A stretch of 64,000 bases of DNA from an uncultured Neomegalonema sp. (lineage in GTDB: Bacteria; Pseudomonadota; Alphaproteobacteria; Rhodobacterales; Rhodobacteraceae). Under the pieces are notes generated by a model. The model saw only the letters and a program-made list of their open reading frames with translations. It searched no databases and had not been told where the DNA came from. Location: contig CALFFK010000070.1 of the NCBI GenBank assembly GCA_937957975.1, positions 1 through 64,000 of the forward strand, read 5' to 3'. Below, piece by piece: positions 41,476 through 52,479 of the stretch. Position numbers and translations under genes: made by a program. Positions within the stretch are counted from its first letter, which is position 1. Every line of letters begins with the position of its first letter.

Positions 41476-43053
41476 TCAGGCCGCGTCAGCGACCGAGCCA
41501 TCATCATTATCGTCAGAACTACGCTGCGAGAAGTCAGGCAATGGAATCAACATGAAAGCGGGCATGTGATCGCCAAGCCCGCGAGGACCACGTCCACCGC
41601 CACCGCTATTTCCACCATTACCATTGCTCCCGGAATTGCGACTGTCGCGGGCGCGCGGCTTATCATTCTCGCGTTCATTCCGACTATTGCCTCGCCGTGC
41701 GCGGCGTTCGGGTTTTGCCTCCGGTGCAACATCTTCAACGACAGCAACGGCTTCGACTTCCGGTTCGGCCACTTTCTCTTCGCGCAGTTCGGAATTACGC
41801 TCGCCATCATCCCGACGCGAATTGCGGCCACGGGTTGCGCGTCTTGGCTTATCTTTCTTCTCGTCTTTGGGTTCCGCTGGTTTCTCAACAGCGACTTCTT
41901 CAACTGGAGCAGGCCCGACATCGCTGACCGGGATCACCTCGCCAAGCATCTTTTCGATATTATCGAGATATTTCTGCTCTGACTTCGTTGTCAGTGTGAA
42001 CGCCTTGCCGCTGCGTCCGGCGCGTCCTGTCCGGCCAATCCGGTGAACATAATCTTCAGAATGGGTTGGAACGTCGAAATTGAAGACATGGCTGACATCG
42101 GGAATATCAAGACCCCGTGCTGCCACATCAGACGCAACAAGCAGTTTGATCTTGCCATTGCGAAAAGCGTCGAGTGTCTGCGTACGAATGCGCTGATCCA
42201 GATCGCCATGCAGCGAGGCAACATCGAGTCCATGCTTCTCCAGAGAACGGTGCAGCACACTAATATCGCGTTTGCGGTTACAGAAGATGATCGCGTTGGT
42301 AATTGCATCCCCTTCGCTTTCAATCAGATCACGCAACATCTGACGCTTTGCCTTTGGCAGCCCATCCTTGCGGTCGGATTGAACATGATGAAGGCTCTGA
42401 ACGACTGTATCAGCGGCCTTGGATTGTTGCGCCACTTCGACCCGAACCGGGTTCTGGAGAAACGTGTCGGTGATGCGCTGAATCTCAGGCGGCATGGTCG
42501 CCGAGAAAAACAGGGTTTGGCGCGTAAAGGGCGTCAGGCTGAAGATTTTTTCGATGTCAGGCATAAAGCCCATATCGAGCATCCGGTCGGCTTCATCGAC
42601 GACCATAATGTCGATGCCGTTAAGCATCAATTTGCCGCGTCCGAAATGATCAAGCAAACGGCCCGGCGTAGCGATCAATACATCGACACCCCGGTCAATC
42701 TTCTTGTCCTGATCCCCGAATGAGACGCCACCAATCAGCAACGCCATATTGAGCTTCATTCCCTTGGAATAACTCTCGAAGTTTTCGGCGACCTGAGCGG
42801 CGAGTTCGCGGGTAGGGCATAGTACGAGCGAGCGAGGCATCCGCGCACGGGCGCGCCCCTTGGCAAGCCGGGTAATCATAGGAAGGCTGAACGATGCGGT
42901 CTTGCCGGTTCCCGTCTGCGCGATACCAAGCACATCGCGCCCTTCAAGGGCAGGCGGTATCGCCTGTTCCTGAATAGGGGTTGGCGCTGTGTACCCGGTG
43001 GCTTTTACCGCTTCGAGAACACGGGGGTCGAGAGCGAGATCGTCAAACGTCAT
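41476..43053 (-). CDS. DEAD-box RNA helicase (RhlE-like) with Arg/Gly-rich tail
   Basis: FDDLALDPRVLEAVKATGYTAPTPIQEQAIP...VVDEADRMLDMGFMPDIEKIF...HRIGRTGRAGRSGKAFT; disordered C-terminus. Confidence 0.94.
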   Translation of the reverse strand: MTFDDLALDPRVLEAVKATGYTAPTPIQEQAIPPALEGRDVLGIAQTGTGKTASFSLPMITRLAKGRARARMPRSLVLCPTRELAAQVAENFESYSKGMKLNMALLIGGVSFGDQDKKIDRGVDVLIATPGRLLDHFGRGKLMLNGIDIMVVDEADRMLDMGFMPDIEKIFSLTPFTRQTLFFSATMPPEIQRITDTFLQNPVRVEVAQQSKAADTVVQSLHHVQSDRKDGLPKAKRQMLRDLIESEGDAITNAIIFCNRKRDISVLHRSLEKHGLDVASLHGDLDQRIRTQTLDAFRNGKIKLLVASDVAARGLDIPDVSHVFNFDVPTHSEDYVHRIGRTGRAGRSGKAFTLTTKSEQKYLDNIEKMLGEVIPVSDVGPAPVEEVAVEKPAEPKDEKKDKPRRATRGRNSRRDDGERNSELREEKVAEPEVEAVAVVEDVAPEAKPERRARRGNSRNERENDKPRARDSRNSGSNGNGGNSGGGGRGPRGLGDHMPAFMLIPLPDFSQRSSDDNDDGSVADAA

Positions 43054-43208
43054 CCATCATTCCATAAATTCCAGGCGCGCCCAATGGCAACTGGGCGACA
43101 GTGTGCGCTGAAAACCACGAAGCATATGAAAATTCAATCGAAAAAGAGGAAACATGACGCTTCCACTGCAAATAGAAAGCACTTCGTTCCCTAAATGACG
43201 CACTCAAA

Positions 43209-43244
43209 AAATCGCGATCAAGTCCATTAACCTGATCGCGATTT
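43209..43244 (-). terminator. Intrinsic terminator downstream of the peptidase lipoprotein gene
   Basis: AAATCGCGATCA-N12-TGATCGCGATTT perfect 12-bp stem, T-run TTTTTT on the minus strand. Confidence 0.85.
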
Positions 43245-43247
43245 GGT

Positions 43248-44552
43248 TTAAATACGGCTGACAACGAGCGCCTGTTCGAAGAAACCTTCGATTTCGTCGA
43301 AGTTCACAGCACGCTCGCCTGCCCCAAGTGGATCATTATAGAGCAATGTTGCCTGCAACTGGTTGTTCGGAAGACGAAGCCATTCGATTCCGCGCACGAC
43401 GATCATGTGGCGGATGCCAACTGCTTCGTCATGGGGGGCAGGACGCAGACGAATAAGCAGCGTGTCGCCTTTTCGTAGAATGTCATAGATGGTCTGCGGA
43501 TCGCGGGGCACAGTGGCCAACTCACGCGCCTCACCGCCAAAGCTCTCAACAAGGGTCGCAATGGCCGGAATTTCCCCGGTTCGTGCGCAGATGCCTTCGC
43601 GGTCAGAGCAACATTCCTGTACGTTCAGACCGTGAGCAAGGGCAACGATAGCGCATTGCGACGGCGCACGGCCCTTGTTTACCCAGCCTATTGCCTGCTG
43701 CGCGGCGGCGGCCCAGCACCATAGAGGCTCTTCCTGCGGAATGTGCGGAATATGGTATTCGATGGCTGGTGGGGTCGCGCTAAGGTAATACGGCTTGCCA
43801 GTCGGCGATGTCGGAATTGAGAACGGCTCGGCGGTCGTTACCTGTTGGCCAGAAACACGCGCTATGGTTTGGGGAAGCGCGGGCGTCCGTTCACCTTGAG
43901 TAGAAAGTTCCGCCACTCTGGTATCGTCAATCGTGGTGAAGCGCCGGTTCGTGCGGGGTGGCGGTGTATCCTTGCCATATGACGCCAAAGGCGCACGGGC
44001 CGATTCCCGGATGGGCTGAATAGCAGCAGCGGTATAGGTTGCCTGTGTGTCGGGGGCTGGCGTGTAGGTAGCCGTTGTATAAGCTGGCGGTCTCGCAGGT
44101 GCCGGGCCTGGTGTTAGATTGGGTGCTGGGGCATATACTCTTGTCGCATTGGTAATCACCTGCGGTTCCTGCGGCAGATAACGCGGCGGCTCCGCATCAT
44201 AGGTCGGTACACTTTGCAGAATGGCTGGAGAAGCGGCAAAGGATTGCACGGCTGTCTCTGGTTGCAGAAGCGGTGGTGGTGGTGGTGGCGCAGCAACAGT
44301 GGTCACATCCGCGAGGGGCGGTGCGTTTTGCGCCCCGGCAAGGGGCGGCGCATAGTTTGGAACAGCGCCCGAAGAAACATACCGGGGTGCCGACACCTGC
44401 ACTGGAGCGGTCGCAGCATAATCGGTTGAGACGTAGCTGGGTGGCACATACCCGGTTGCGGCTGGGGTGGACGGAACATTGATGCGCTGTTCCTGTGTAC
44501 ATGCAGCTGCGGCGAGAAGGGCGAACCCTGCACAAAATCTGGAAACCGTCAC
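43248..44552 (-). CDS. Putative lipoprotein with Pro/Ala/Tyr-rich linker and papain-like (C70/C39-type) cysteine peptidase domain
   Basis: GTG start at 44552 gives VTVSRFCAGFALLAAAAC lipobox; C-terminal IPQEEPLWCWAAAAQQAIGWV (Cys), GIRHMIVVRGIEW (His), LLYNDPLGAGE (Asn/Asp). Confidence 0.72.
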   Translation of the reverse strand: MTVSRFCAGFALLAAAACTQEQRINVPSTPAATGYVPPSYVSTDYAATAPVQVSAPRYVSSGAVPNYAPPLAGAQNAPPLADVTTVAAPPPPPPLLQPETAVQSFAASPAILQSVPTYDAEPPRYLPQEPQVITNATRVYAPAPNLTPGPAPARPPAYTTATYTPAPDTQATYTAAAIQPIRESARAPLASYGKDTPPPRTNRRFTTIDDTRVAELSTQGERTPALPQTIARVSGQQVTTAEPFSIPTSPTGKPYYLSATPPAIEYHIPHIPQEEPLWCWAAAAQQAIGWVNKGRAPSQCAIVALAHGLNVQECCSDREGICARTGEIPAIATLVESFGGEARELATVPRDPQTIYDILRKGDTLLIRLRPAPHDEAVGIRHMIVVRGIEWLRLPNNQLQATLLYNDPLGAGERAVNFDEIEGFFEQALVVSRI

Positions 44553-44762
44553 GTACCCATTCCTCCCAAGAGCCAAAAACAACAAAAATCTATTCATCGT
44601 GTCCTAGCATAGGACAGAAGCGTTAACGCAGGACATCACAACGGCGCGACGAGGCGATGCATTTTCCGCACGCAAGTGTTGCGCCAGAGTATCGCCCGTA
44701 TACAGTCCAGACTGTGGCAACGCCGTTATGCGTTTGCTGAAGCGGTTGGCTGGAGCAGGACG

Positions 44763-45071
44763 ATGTACGTAGCAATGAACCGGTTTCATGTGCTGAAAGA
44801 CGCTAGGGAAGATTTTGAAACTCTCTGGCGAGAGCGTGATTCCCATTTGGCGAAAACACCGGGTTTCATGGAATTCAGCATGTTACGGGGGCCAACGAGC
44901 GACGAATATATATTGTATATCTCGCAATCACGATGGGAAAGTGAAAGCGCTTTCCGCGCCTGGATGACTTCAGAAGATTTTCGACGCACACATCGGGATG
45001 TGGGTAGCGCGCGGGATATGTATAACGGCCCCCCTGTTTTCGAGGGGTACGAGGCGCTGGAGGGAATGTAG
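44763..45071 (+). CDS. Antibiotic biosynthesis monooxygenase (ABM)-fold / heme-degrading monooxygenase-like protein
   Basis: MYVAMNRFHVLKDAREDFETLWRERDSHLAKTPGFMEFSMLRGPTSDEYILYISQSRWESESAFRAWMTSEDFRRTH. Confidence 0.88.
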   Translation: MYVAMNRFHVLKDAREDFETLWRERDSHLAKTPGFMEFSMLRGPTSDEYILYISQSRWESESAFRAWMTSEDFRRTHRDVGSARDMYNGPPVFEGYEALEGM

Positions 45072-45247
45072 CACCCGATCATTAACTGCATTAGCGCAGA
45101 ATACCCCGCGCGCACCCCAATGCAGACGGGTTTCCCAAATGACTTCGTCATCCTATCGTCCTCCGGCAAGATAACGACGAATTCATACCTCCATCACTGT
45201 AGTCAGGTGTAGGGTTCAGTGGCGATACACGCGACAGGAGATCATCC

Positions 45248-46597
45248 ATGCGCCCCTTTTCGGTTATCAAGAGCGCCACTATTGCCCTGCTGTTATCCGG
45301 CAGCATTGCCAATGCCCAATCATCACGCAGCATTGGAACGATCCGCGATGCCGAGATCGAGAGGACGCTCGAACGCATGAGTACGCCGATCTTCCGTTCG
45401 GCTGGCCTTCCGGATGGCAGCGTCGAGATTTTCGTCGTCAACGACCGTACGCTTAACGCCTTTGTTATCGGGCGAAACATGGCCTTTCATACAGGTCTGC
45501 TTATCGCGATGGATGATCCGAACGAGTTGCTGGGCGTGATCGCCCATGAAACCGGACATATCGCGGGCGGCCATGGCGTCCGCTTCGGCCCGGCAGCAAG
45601 CGCCTCGCAAGGCACCGCGCTTCTCTCCACGATCATTGGCATAGCAACCATCGCCGCCGGTGCCGGGCAAGCAGGGGCCGCGATTCTGGCCGGGGGTCAA
45701 TCCATCGCCCAACGCGGTTTCTTGCGGTATTCTCGCGGGCAGGAAAGCGCCGCCGACCAAGCGGCAATCACCTATCTGGAAGATGCCGGAATTGATCCCA
45801 CCGGGATGGTCGATACCCTGCGCCGCCTTCAGGAGCAGGAGCTTGTGTTGGCTGGCACCCGTATCGACCCCTACACGCTCTCGCATCCGTTATCGGGCGA
45901 ACGGATTCGAGCACTTACCAAGCGTGTGAAGACATCCTCGGCACTTGGGCGCAGTGTCGATAATGAGACACGCTATTGGTATGACCGGATGCGTGCAAAG
46001 CTGCGCGGGTTTCTGGTTGCACCATCACGCATCTTACGCGAAGTGCCCGATGATGGATCGGAAACTGCCCTGCTGGCTCGCGCTGTCGCTTATCACCGCA
46101 TACCTGACCCCCAGGCAGCGCTCCGAACCATTGATAGCCTGATCGCAAAACGCCCCGATGACGCTTACTACCATGAACTTAAAGGGCAAATTCTCTTCGA
46201 AGGCGGCACAGCGAAAACCGCGATCCCCGCTTACCGCCGGGCCGCCGCACTCGCGCCGAACGAGCCGTTGATACTTGGTTCACTGGGACATGCACTTCTC
46301 GCTTTGGAAGAACCGGATGCGACGAACGAAGCCCGCACAGTGCTGACCGATGCGGTTCGTCGTGATCGCTTCAACGCAAGCGCATGGCGTTGGCTGGCTC
46401 AGGCAGAGCAACGCCTGGGCAACAATATAGCAGCTTCCCTTGCCGCTGCCGAGCATCAGATTATGATAGGAAACGGCAAAGTCGCCGCACGCCATGCGAA
46501 AAAGGTTCAGGAAGCATCACCCTATGGCTCATCAGCGTGGTTACGGGCCGGAGACATCATTGCCGAAATCGACCGCCGAAAAGCCCTCAAGAAGTAA
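45248..46597 (+). CDS. M48 family metalloprotease with TPR region (BepA-like)
   Basis: LLGVIAHETGHIAGGH (HExxH), SRGQESAADQAAITYLEDAG, C-terminal TPRs. Confidence 0.93.
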   Translation: MRPFSVIKSATIALLLSGSIANAQSSRSIGTIRDAEIERTLERMSTPIFRSAGLPDGSVEIFVVNDRTLNAFVIGRNMAFHTGLLIAMDDPNELLGVIAHETGHIAGGHGVRFGPAASASQGTALLSTIIGIATIAAGAGQAGAAILAGGQSIAQRGFLRYSRGQESAADQAAITYLEDAGIDPTGMVDTLRRLQEQELVLAGTRIDPYTLSHPLSGERIRALTKRVKTSSALGRSVDNETRYWYDRMRAKLRGFLVAPSRILREVPDDGSETALLARAVAYHRIPDPQAALRTIDSLIAKRPDDAYYHELKGQILFEGGTAKTAIPAYRRAAALAPNEPLILGSLGHALLALEEPDATNEARTVLTDAVRRDRFNASAWRWLAQAEQRLGNNIAASLAAAEHQIMIGNGKVAARHAKKVQEASPYGSSAWLRAGDIIAEIDRRKALKK

Positions 46598-46681
46598 ACT
46601 CTCCGGGAATAGCACATTTTTTTAATCGTCAGATTACCACTAGGCGCTGTATGATATCTCGGAATTCCTGAAAGGTGGAAC

Positions 46682-47539
46682 ATGTACGGAAAAATTGGGA
46701 CAGCCCTTGGTGCGCTCGCGCTTGTAGTGAGCGGCTACGTTGCATACAGCACAGGCAACAAACGCATCAATGTAGAACCGGCGGTCGTTCACGGGGCATT
46801 CACTGACTACCTCGTCGGCAATCCCAATACCGTTGGGGATGCTGTCGCAAGTTATATGGACGCCAATCCCGGTGCTGCGTCTGCACCATCCGGTGATGCA
46901 ATCCGAAACTACCTGCTCACCAATCCGGAAGTAATCGTTGAAGCGATCAGCGTTTATGAGGAAAGACAGAAGATTGCCGCAGCCGCAGCCGACGGTGAAT
47001 TGATCCAGACCAATGCCAAGGAAATCTTCGAAGATGGCTATTCCATCGTCAGGGGTAATCCCGACGGCGATGTGACATTGGTTGAATTTGCGGATTACAA
47101 TTGCGGCTATTGCAAACGGGCACATTCCGAAGTCGAGAAATTTGTGAAGGCCGATGGAAACATCCGCCTTGTCATCAAGGAGTTCCCAATTCTCGGTGAT
47201 GGCTCTGTCCTGTCTGCCCGCGCTGCGCTCGCTTCCCGCGCCCAGAAATCAGGTGAACTGTATCCAGAATTCAACGACGCGCTGATGCTGCATCGTGGAT
47301 CACACACCGAAGCAACGGTCATGTCCATCGCAGAAAAGGTCGGTCTGGATGTCGAAACGCTGAAAAAAGACATGCAAAGCGAAGAAATAAGAACCCAGAT
47401 CAACCGGACCTACGCTCTCGCCCAGAAGCTTAAGATCAACGGAACTCCCGCCTTTATCATCGGTGACGAGGTTGTGCGTGGATTTGTCCCTGCCGAACAG
47501 CTTGAACACTTTGCTGAAAGTGCGCGTAAGAAAGGCTGA
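46682..47539 (+). CDS. DsbA family protein (Com1-like)
   Basis: VTLVEFADYNCGYCKRAHSEVEKFV...VIKEFPILGDGSVLSARAALA...INGTPAFIIGDEVVRGFVP. Confidence 0.92.
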   Translation: MYGKIGTALGALALVVSGYVAYSTGNKRINVEPAVVHGAFTDYLVGNPNTVGDAVASYMDANPGAASAPSGDAIRNYLLTNPEVIVEAISVYEERQKIAAAAADGELIQTNAKEIFEDGYSIVRGNPDGDVTLVEFADYNCGYCKRAHSEVEKFVKADGNIRLVIKEFPILGDGSVLSARAALASRAQKSGELYPEFNDALMLHRGSHTEATVMSIAEKVGLDVETLKKDMQSEEIRTQINRTYALAQKLKINGTPAFIIGDEVVRGFVPAEQLEHFAESARKKG

Positions 47540-47566
47540 ACTTTCTCCCGTATCATTGACCGAAAG

Positions 47567-47595
47567 AAAGCCCTGCACGAGTGCGGGGCTTTTTC
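47567..47595 (+). terminator. Intrinsic terminator after the DsbA-family gene
   Basis: AAAGCCCTGCACGAGTGCGGGGCTTTTTC hairpin with T-run. Confidence 0.85.
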
Positions 47596-47624
47596 ATTTG
47601 TGGCGGCCTTGACCGCGCACCCCA

Positions 47625-49205
47625 TCAATGCCGGAAATGGCGCATTCCGGTAAAGACCATCGCCAACCCCATCTCATCGGCGGCGGCAATCACGTCATCA
47701 TCGCGCATGGAACCGCCCGGCTGAATCACGGCAGTAGCGCCCGCTTCGGCAGCGGTCAGCAAACCATCCGCAAACGGGAAAAAGGCATCAGAGGCGACAA
47801 CCGATCCGACAGCCGGCGATTTGGACAACCCCTCCGTACCAGCAATATCTTCAGCCTTGCGTGCCGCGATACGCGTGGAGTCCACCCGACTCATCTGCCC
47901 CGCACCAATGCCGACAGTCGCACGGTCCTTGGCGTAGACAATGGCATTCGACTTGACGTGTTTGGCCACACGCCAGGCGAACATCATATCGGACAGTTCC
48001 GCTTCGGTCGGCGCACGTTTTGTGACGCAACGCAGGTCAGCGGCAGCCACTTGACCGGCATCCCGATCCTGTACGAGCAACCCTCCGGCGACGGGCTTGA
48101 TGAGCCTTCCCGGTGAGAGTGGATTGGCCAAACCGCCCGTCAGCATCAAGCGAAGGTTCTTTTTCCCGGCAAAGATCGCACGGGCGTCCGCGTCTGCATC
48201 CGGTGCAATGACCACCTCGGTGAAAATCTTCACAATTTCCGCCGCCGTCTCGCCATCGAGTGGCGCATTGAGTGCGACGATCCCCCCAAAAGCAGAGGTC
48301 GTGTCAGTACGGTATGCTTGGCGATAGGCATCGACCAAAGCGCCGCGCGTTGCGACACCACAAGGGTTGGCGTGTTTGATAATCGCGCAAGTAACATCCA
48401 CTTCAGGCACGAATTCCGACACAAGCTCAAAGGCCGCATCCGCATCGCCAATGTTATTATAACTCAGCGCCTTGCCTTGTAGTAATGATGCGGTCGCAAC
48501 GCCGGGGCGTGGATCACCCGTCGTATAGAATGCCGCCGATTGGTGCGGATTCTCGCCATAACGCAGGGATTGACGCAGCGTTCCGGCCTGCGCCACGCGC
48601 CTCGGTTCTGTATCGCCCAGTTGCGCCGCGTACCAGTTCGCAATAGCCGCATCATAAGCTGCCGTTCGGGCATACGCACGCGCAGCAAGGGCTTTGCGAC
48701 CTCCGGCGTCGAAACCCCCGTCAGCAACGGCTTTCAGGACATCGGCATAATCATCAGTATCGACCACCACGGCAGTATGTTGCCAGTTCTTCGCCCCTGC
48801 GCGGATCATGGCAGGACCACCAATATCGATGTTCTCGACACAATCAGCGAAATCCCCGCCCCCGGCCACGGTTTCCTCGAACGGGTAAAGCGTGACAACC
48901 AGCAGGTCGATACCGGAAATGCCATGCGTATCCATCGCTTCCACATGGTCGGGTCTGTCCCGCAAGGCCAGCAATCCACCATGTACAGCCGGATGCAGGG
49001 TTTTGACACGCCCATCCATCATCTCAGGGTATCCGGTCAATTCGGCCACATCGCGCACGGGCAACCCGGCTCCGGCAATTGCCTTTGCCGTACCGCCCGT
49101 TGATACAAGCTCAACACCGTGTTCATGCAACGCACGGGCAAACCCGGCCAGCCCCGCCTTGTTGGAGACGGATAACAGCGCGCGGCGCACGGGTTGTCTG
49201 GTCAT
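47625..49205 (-). CDS. purH: Bifunctional AICAR formyltransferase/IMP cyclohydrolase
   Basis: [37 protein letters not shown]...; C-terminal [30 protein letters not shown]. Confidence 0.97.
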   Translation of the reverse strand: MTRQPVRRALLSVSNKAGLAGFARALHEHGVELVSTGGTAKAIAGAGLPVRDVAELTGYPEMMDGRVKTLHPAVHGGLLALRDRPDHVEAMDTHGISGIDLLVVTLYPFEETVAGGGDFADCVENIDIGGPAMIRAGAKNWQHTAVVVDTDDYADVLKAVADGGFDAGGRKALAARAYARTAAYDAAIANWYAAQLGDTEPRRVAQAGTLRQSLRYGENPHQSAAFYTTGDPRPGVATASLLQGKALSYNNIGDADAAFELVSEFVPEVDVTCAIIKHANPCGVATRGALVDAYRQAYRTDTTSAFGGIVALNAPLDGETAAEIVKIFTEVVIAPDADADARAIFAGKKNLRLMLTGGLANPLSPGRLIKPVAGGLLVQDRDAGQVAAADLRCVTKRAPTEAELSDMMFAWRVAKHVKSNAIVYAKDRATVGIGAGQMSRVDSTRIAARKAEDIAGTEGLSKSPAVGSVVASDAFFPFADGLLTAAEAGATAVIQPGGSMRDDDVIAAADEMGLAMVFTGMRHFRH

Positions 49206-50965
49206 GGATTGTCGGCCTCATCATTCGGAACGATCACCCGACCGCTCATTCGTTTCAAGGCCCAACGGACCTGCCCTTCAGTATCACGCAAGGCGCTTTC
49301 GATCACAATTTGCTTGGAAGAGATCGGCGCGCCAAGGCCCGGAATATAGACGCTTTCCTCAACGATCAGCTTACCGCCCGCTTGCATCATCTGCCATGTT
49401 TCACCATCAGCAAGCGTCAGGCGCGCCTTGCCATCTGCAACAGCAACGGCCACATCGGGATGCAAGTGAAATCGGATCGCAAACTTGGGTCCATCCGGGC
49501 TTTTCCGCCTTGCGCGGGATCGTTCCAGCGCCCTTGCACCGCCTTTGGCGAGGGTCAGCGTGTCTTCACCCCGGAAATCTATCCCATCCGCATCAAGAAA
49601 CAGGCGTCGATAGTGGATCAGCCCATGCCGCCCTGCATACCCGTCATGCGCGGCGAGCGCCCAAATGCCACTTTCGTCACGTTGGCTCTGGCAATCCACA
49701 ATCCGCGCGCAACGGCTTAACCGTCGGAATCGCGCGGTAGCCTTATCTTCAAATTCACATGGCGAACGGTCAGCAACGGTTAGGGTTGAATGAGCAGCAG
49801 AGGCCCGACACGGCCCTTCCCAATCCGTAGACAGATGCGCGCCCGAACCACAATTCACGAAGAGTCTCTGGTTCCCCGACGCAAAGGAAAGGGCGAGTGG
49901 CGCGGCATGGGAACGACGGGCATAAACCCCTTCGGCGGGCGCTCCGGCATCCAGAATTGCCGTAATGCCCCCGGCTGACAGGCGCAGATAGCCCGCTTTA
50001 TCGCCTGTTCTTTCCGGCGCGGGGCGCGTATCACCCGATTCAACAAGGACGAGATTGACGAACGCATCATCTTCCTCGCGCCCCCCATGAAACATCGCCA
50101 AACCGTCATTACCAAGGCGCAGCATTCGCAGAACTGGCGCGGCCCGCTCGATCAAGGGGGTCAGCGTCCCGGCGAGTGCGTCCTCCCCCGCCGCTTTGGC
50201 GTCCTCACGCAACTGCACGAGGGCATACAGCACCTTGAGTAGATCAGAGGGGTTCCGGCTGACCGGCTCACCATCCGTCTGGAGACAGGCTTTGGCCGCA
50301 GATAAGACGCCTTCAATTCCCGGCCTGAGCAAGGCACTCTCGCCCAAAACACAAAGACCGACATAGGCGGTTCCAAGCGCCGCACGAAGGCGGTCTATCG
50401 GCAAGGCTTCACTGGATGCTGTCTTCTGGAGGTAACGGCCCTGTGCAGCCAACGAGCGGAAGAAATCGCTGCGATAAACCATCTCGGCATTTTCTGTCAG
50501 GAGATTGGCGTTCAGACACCACGACACCACACGATCTCCAACGACGGGTGGGCGCCATGCGATACCCCCGGCCTTGCTGTGTCGATGCAACCATCCATCT
50601 GCCATCTTGCGCGCGGCCTTACGGGCCGCATCGCCATCTGCTGCCCGGAAATGCCCCAGCCAGCCAAAACCGTGCAATGCCTCGGCCCATGCCACCGATG
50701 GTGCATCCGTTCGCCACGGATCGCCCCGCTCAATTCGGGCGGAAGTCCCGGCAAAGGAAAACTGGCCACGCAGCAAGGCAGCGGCAGTTTCAGGAGAGCC
50801 AATTCTCAGGCTTTCCGGCTTATGCGAAAAACTATCGGGAACCGTTCCACGCGCTGTCGCGCGCCGCGTTATCCCCGCTTTCCATCCATCACGCAGGCGC
50901 GAGACTGTACGTCGCGACAGCCTGCCCGCGTGTCTGGGATCATCCGTCGGATTTCCCTGCGGCAT
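49202..50965 (-). CDS. Heparinase II/III family protein
   Basis: Position behind pur[20 protein letters not shown]...[22 protein letters not shown]...[19 protein letters not shown]...[24 protein letters not shown]. Confidence 0.92.
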   Translation of the reverse strand: MPQGNPTDDPRHAGRLSRRTVSRLRDGWKAGITRRATARGTVPDSFSHKPESLRIGSPETAAALLRGQFSFAGTSARIERGDPWRTDAPSVAWAEALHGFGWLGHFRAADGDAARKAARKMADGWLHRHSKAGGIAWRPPVVGDRVVSWCLNANLLTENAEMVYRSDFFRSLAAQGRYLQKTASSEALPIDRLRAALGTAYVGLCVLGESALLRPGIEGVLSAAKACLQTDGEPVSRNPSDLLKVLYALVQLREDAKAAGEDALAGTLTPLIERAAPVLRMLRLGNDGLAMFHGGREEDDAFVNLVLVESGDTRPAPERTGDKAGYLRLSAGGITAILDAGAPAEGVYARRSHAAPLALSFASGNQRLFVNCGSGAHLSTDWEGPCRASAAHSTLTVADRSPCEFEDKATARFRRLSRCARIVDCQSQRDESGIWALAAHDGYAGRHGLIHYRRLFLDADGIDFRGEDTLTLAKGGARALERSRARRKSPDGPKFAIRFHLHPDVAVAVADGKARLTLADGETWQMMQAGGKLIVEESVYIPGLGAPISSKQIVIESALRDTEGQVRWALKRMSGRVIVPNDEADNP

Positions 50966-51067
50966 CGTTGGCCGCCTCTCTGCTCTGTTTGCCCTGAACC
51001 GAAATTAAGGTTTTCCCAACGCTTTGTCACGCGCTACGGTTATATCTCTGGAACAGGGAGATAAACG

Positions 51068-51346
51068 ATGATTGGTTGGATGGCGTGGACATGGCCAACA
51101 GCGGCCTTCTTCCTGTTTGTATTCTCCGCAATCGCTTTCATGGGATTTCTGGAATACCGCTCGCCGGGTGGCAACCCGCGTGATGGTATCCTTGGATTGC
51201 ACACAACACGGGGAGACCGGTTATTCATCGGCCTGCTGGGATCGGCCTTCATCATGCTCGGCTGGCTTGGTATAATGAGCACCCCACTTTGGGGCGGCCT
51301 GGCCATCGCCATCGCATGGGTGGCATTCTGTTTTTGGAAAGTCTGA
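51068..51346 (+). CDS. DUF2160 family small integral membrane protein
   Basis: MIGWMAWTWPTAAFFLFVFSAIAFMGFLEYRSPGGNPRDGILGLHTTRGDRLFIGLLGSAFIMLGWLG. Confidence 0.85.
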   Translation: MIGWMAWTWPTAAFFLFVFSAIAFMGFLEYRSPGGNPRDGILGLHTTRGDRLFIGLLGSAFIMLGWLGIMSTPLWGGLAIAIAWVAFCFWKV

Positions 51347-51348
51347 CG

Positions 51349-52479
51349 TCAGACGAGCGATTCAATATCGCCGGATAAACGCTCCTCTTCAAACTGCGCA
51401 ACGAACCCGTCAAAATTATCCGCCGCAATCGCATCGCGAATACCCTGCATTAACCGTTGGTAATACCGAAGGTTATGCCATGTCAGCAGCATGGAAGCGA
51501 TGATCTCCTGCGACCGGTGAACATGATGCAGATACGCGCGGCTGTAATCGGTGCAGCACGGGCAATCACAGGTCGCATCCAGCGGGCGCGGATCTTCGGC
51601 ATGGCGCGCGTTGCGGATATTGACCGGTCCACGCGGCGTGAAACCCTGTCCCGTGCGCCCGGATCGGCTCGGCATCACGCAATCGAACATATCGATTCCC
51701 CGCGCAACAGCCCCCACAATGTCCTCCGGCTTGCCAACTCCCATCAGATAACGGGGGCGGTCGATTGGCAGATGATCCACGCAATGATCGAGAGTCGAGA
51801 ACATCATCTCTTGCCCCTCCCCCACCGCCAGCCCGCCAACCGCATAGCCATCAAAGCCGATTTTCTTCAATGCCTCTGCACTTTCTTCACGCAAATCGGG
51901 ATGAACGCCCCCTTGCTGAATACCAAACAGCGCATGACCGGGCCGCGTACCAAAGGCTGCGCGGGATCGTTCAGCCCAACGCATCGACAGGTGCATCGAC
52001 GTGACTGCCTCGTCGCGGGTGCAGGGATAGGGCGTGCATTCGTCAAAACACATCACAATATCCGACCCAAGCTGACGCTGGATCTCCATCGAGGTTTCAG
52101 GACTGAGCAGGTGTTTCGACCCGTCTATATGCGAGGCGAACGTCACCCCCTCTTCCGTCAACTTACGTAGTTTCGACAGTGACATGACCTGAAACCCGCC
52201 TGAATCAGTCAGGATAGGCCGGTCCCAATTCATAAAGCCGTGCAATCCCCCCAATCGCTCCATTCGGGGCGCACCGGGGCGCAGCATCAGATGGTAGGTA
52301 TTCCCAAGCAGGACATCCGCCCCCGTCTCCCGCACCGACCCAGGCAGCATCGCCTTGACGGTCGCCGCAGTTCCCACCGGCATAAACGCAGGTGTACGAA
52401 TATCCCCGCGCGGAGTGGAAAGAACACCTGTGCGAGCCTTGTTGCTCGTGGCATTGAGAGAAAAGCGAATATCGGTCAT
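51349..52479 (-). CDS. tgt: tRNA-guanine transglycosylase
   Basis: [25 protein letters not shown]...[15 protein letters not shown]...[14 protein letters not shown]...[16 protein letters not shown]. Confidence 0.97.
   Translation of the reverse strand: MTDIRFSLNATSNKARTGVLSTPRGDIRTPAFMPVGTAATVKAMLPGSVRETGADVLLGNTYHLMLRPGAPRMERLGGLHGFMNWDRPILTDSGGFQVMSLSKLRKLTEEGVTFASHIDGSKHLLSPETSMEIQRQLGSDIVMCFDECTPYPCTRDEAVTSMHLSMRWAERSRAAFGTRPGHALFGIQQGGVHPDLREESAEALKKIGFDGYAVGGLAVGEGQEMMFSTLDHCVDHLPIDRPRYLMGVGKPEDIVGAVARGIDMFDCVMPSRSGRTGQGFTPRGPVNIRNARHAEDPRPLDATCDCPCCTDYSRAYLHHVHRSQEIIASMLLTWHNLRYYQRLMQGIRDAIAADNFDGFVAQFEEERLSGDIESLV

Noticed and set aside
43248-44597. Upstream start of the peptidase lipoprotein (MNRFLLFLALGRNGY...)
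   Set aside because: The GTG at 44552 gives a compact lipoprotein signal peptide, while the track start adds a second awkward hydrophobic stretch before it.
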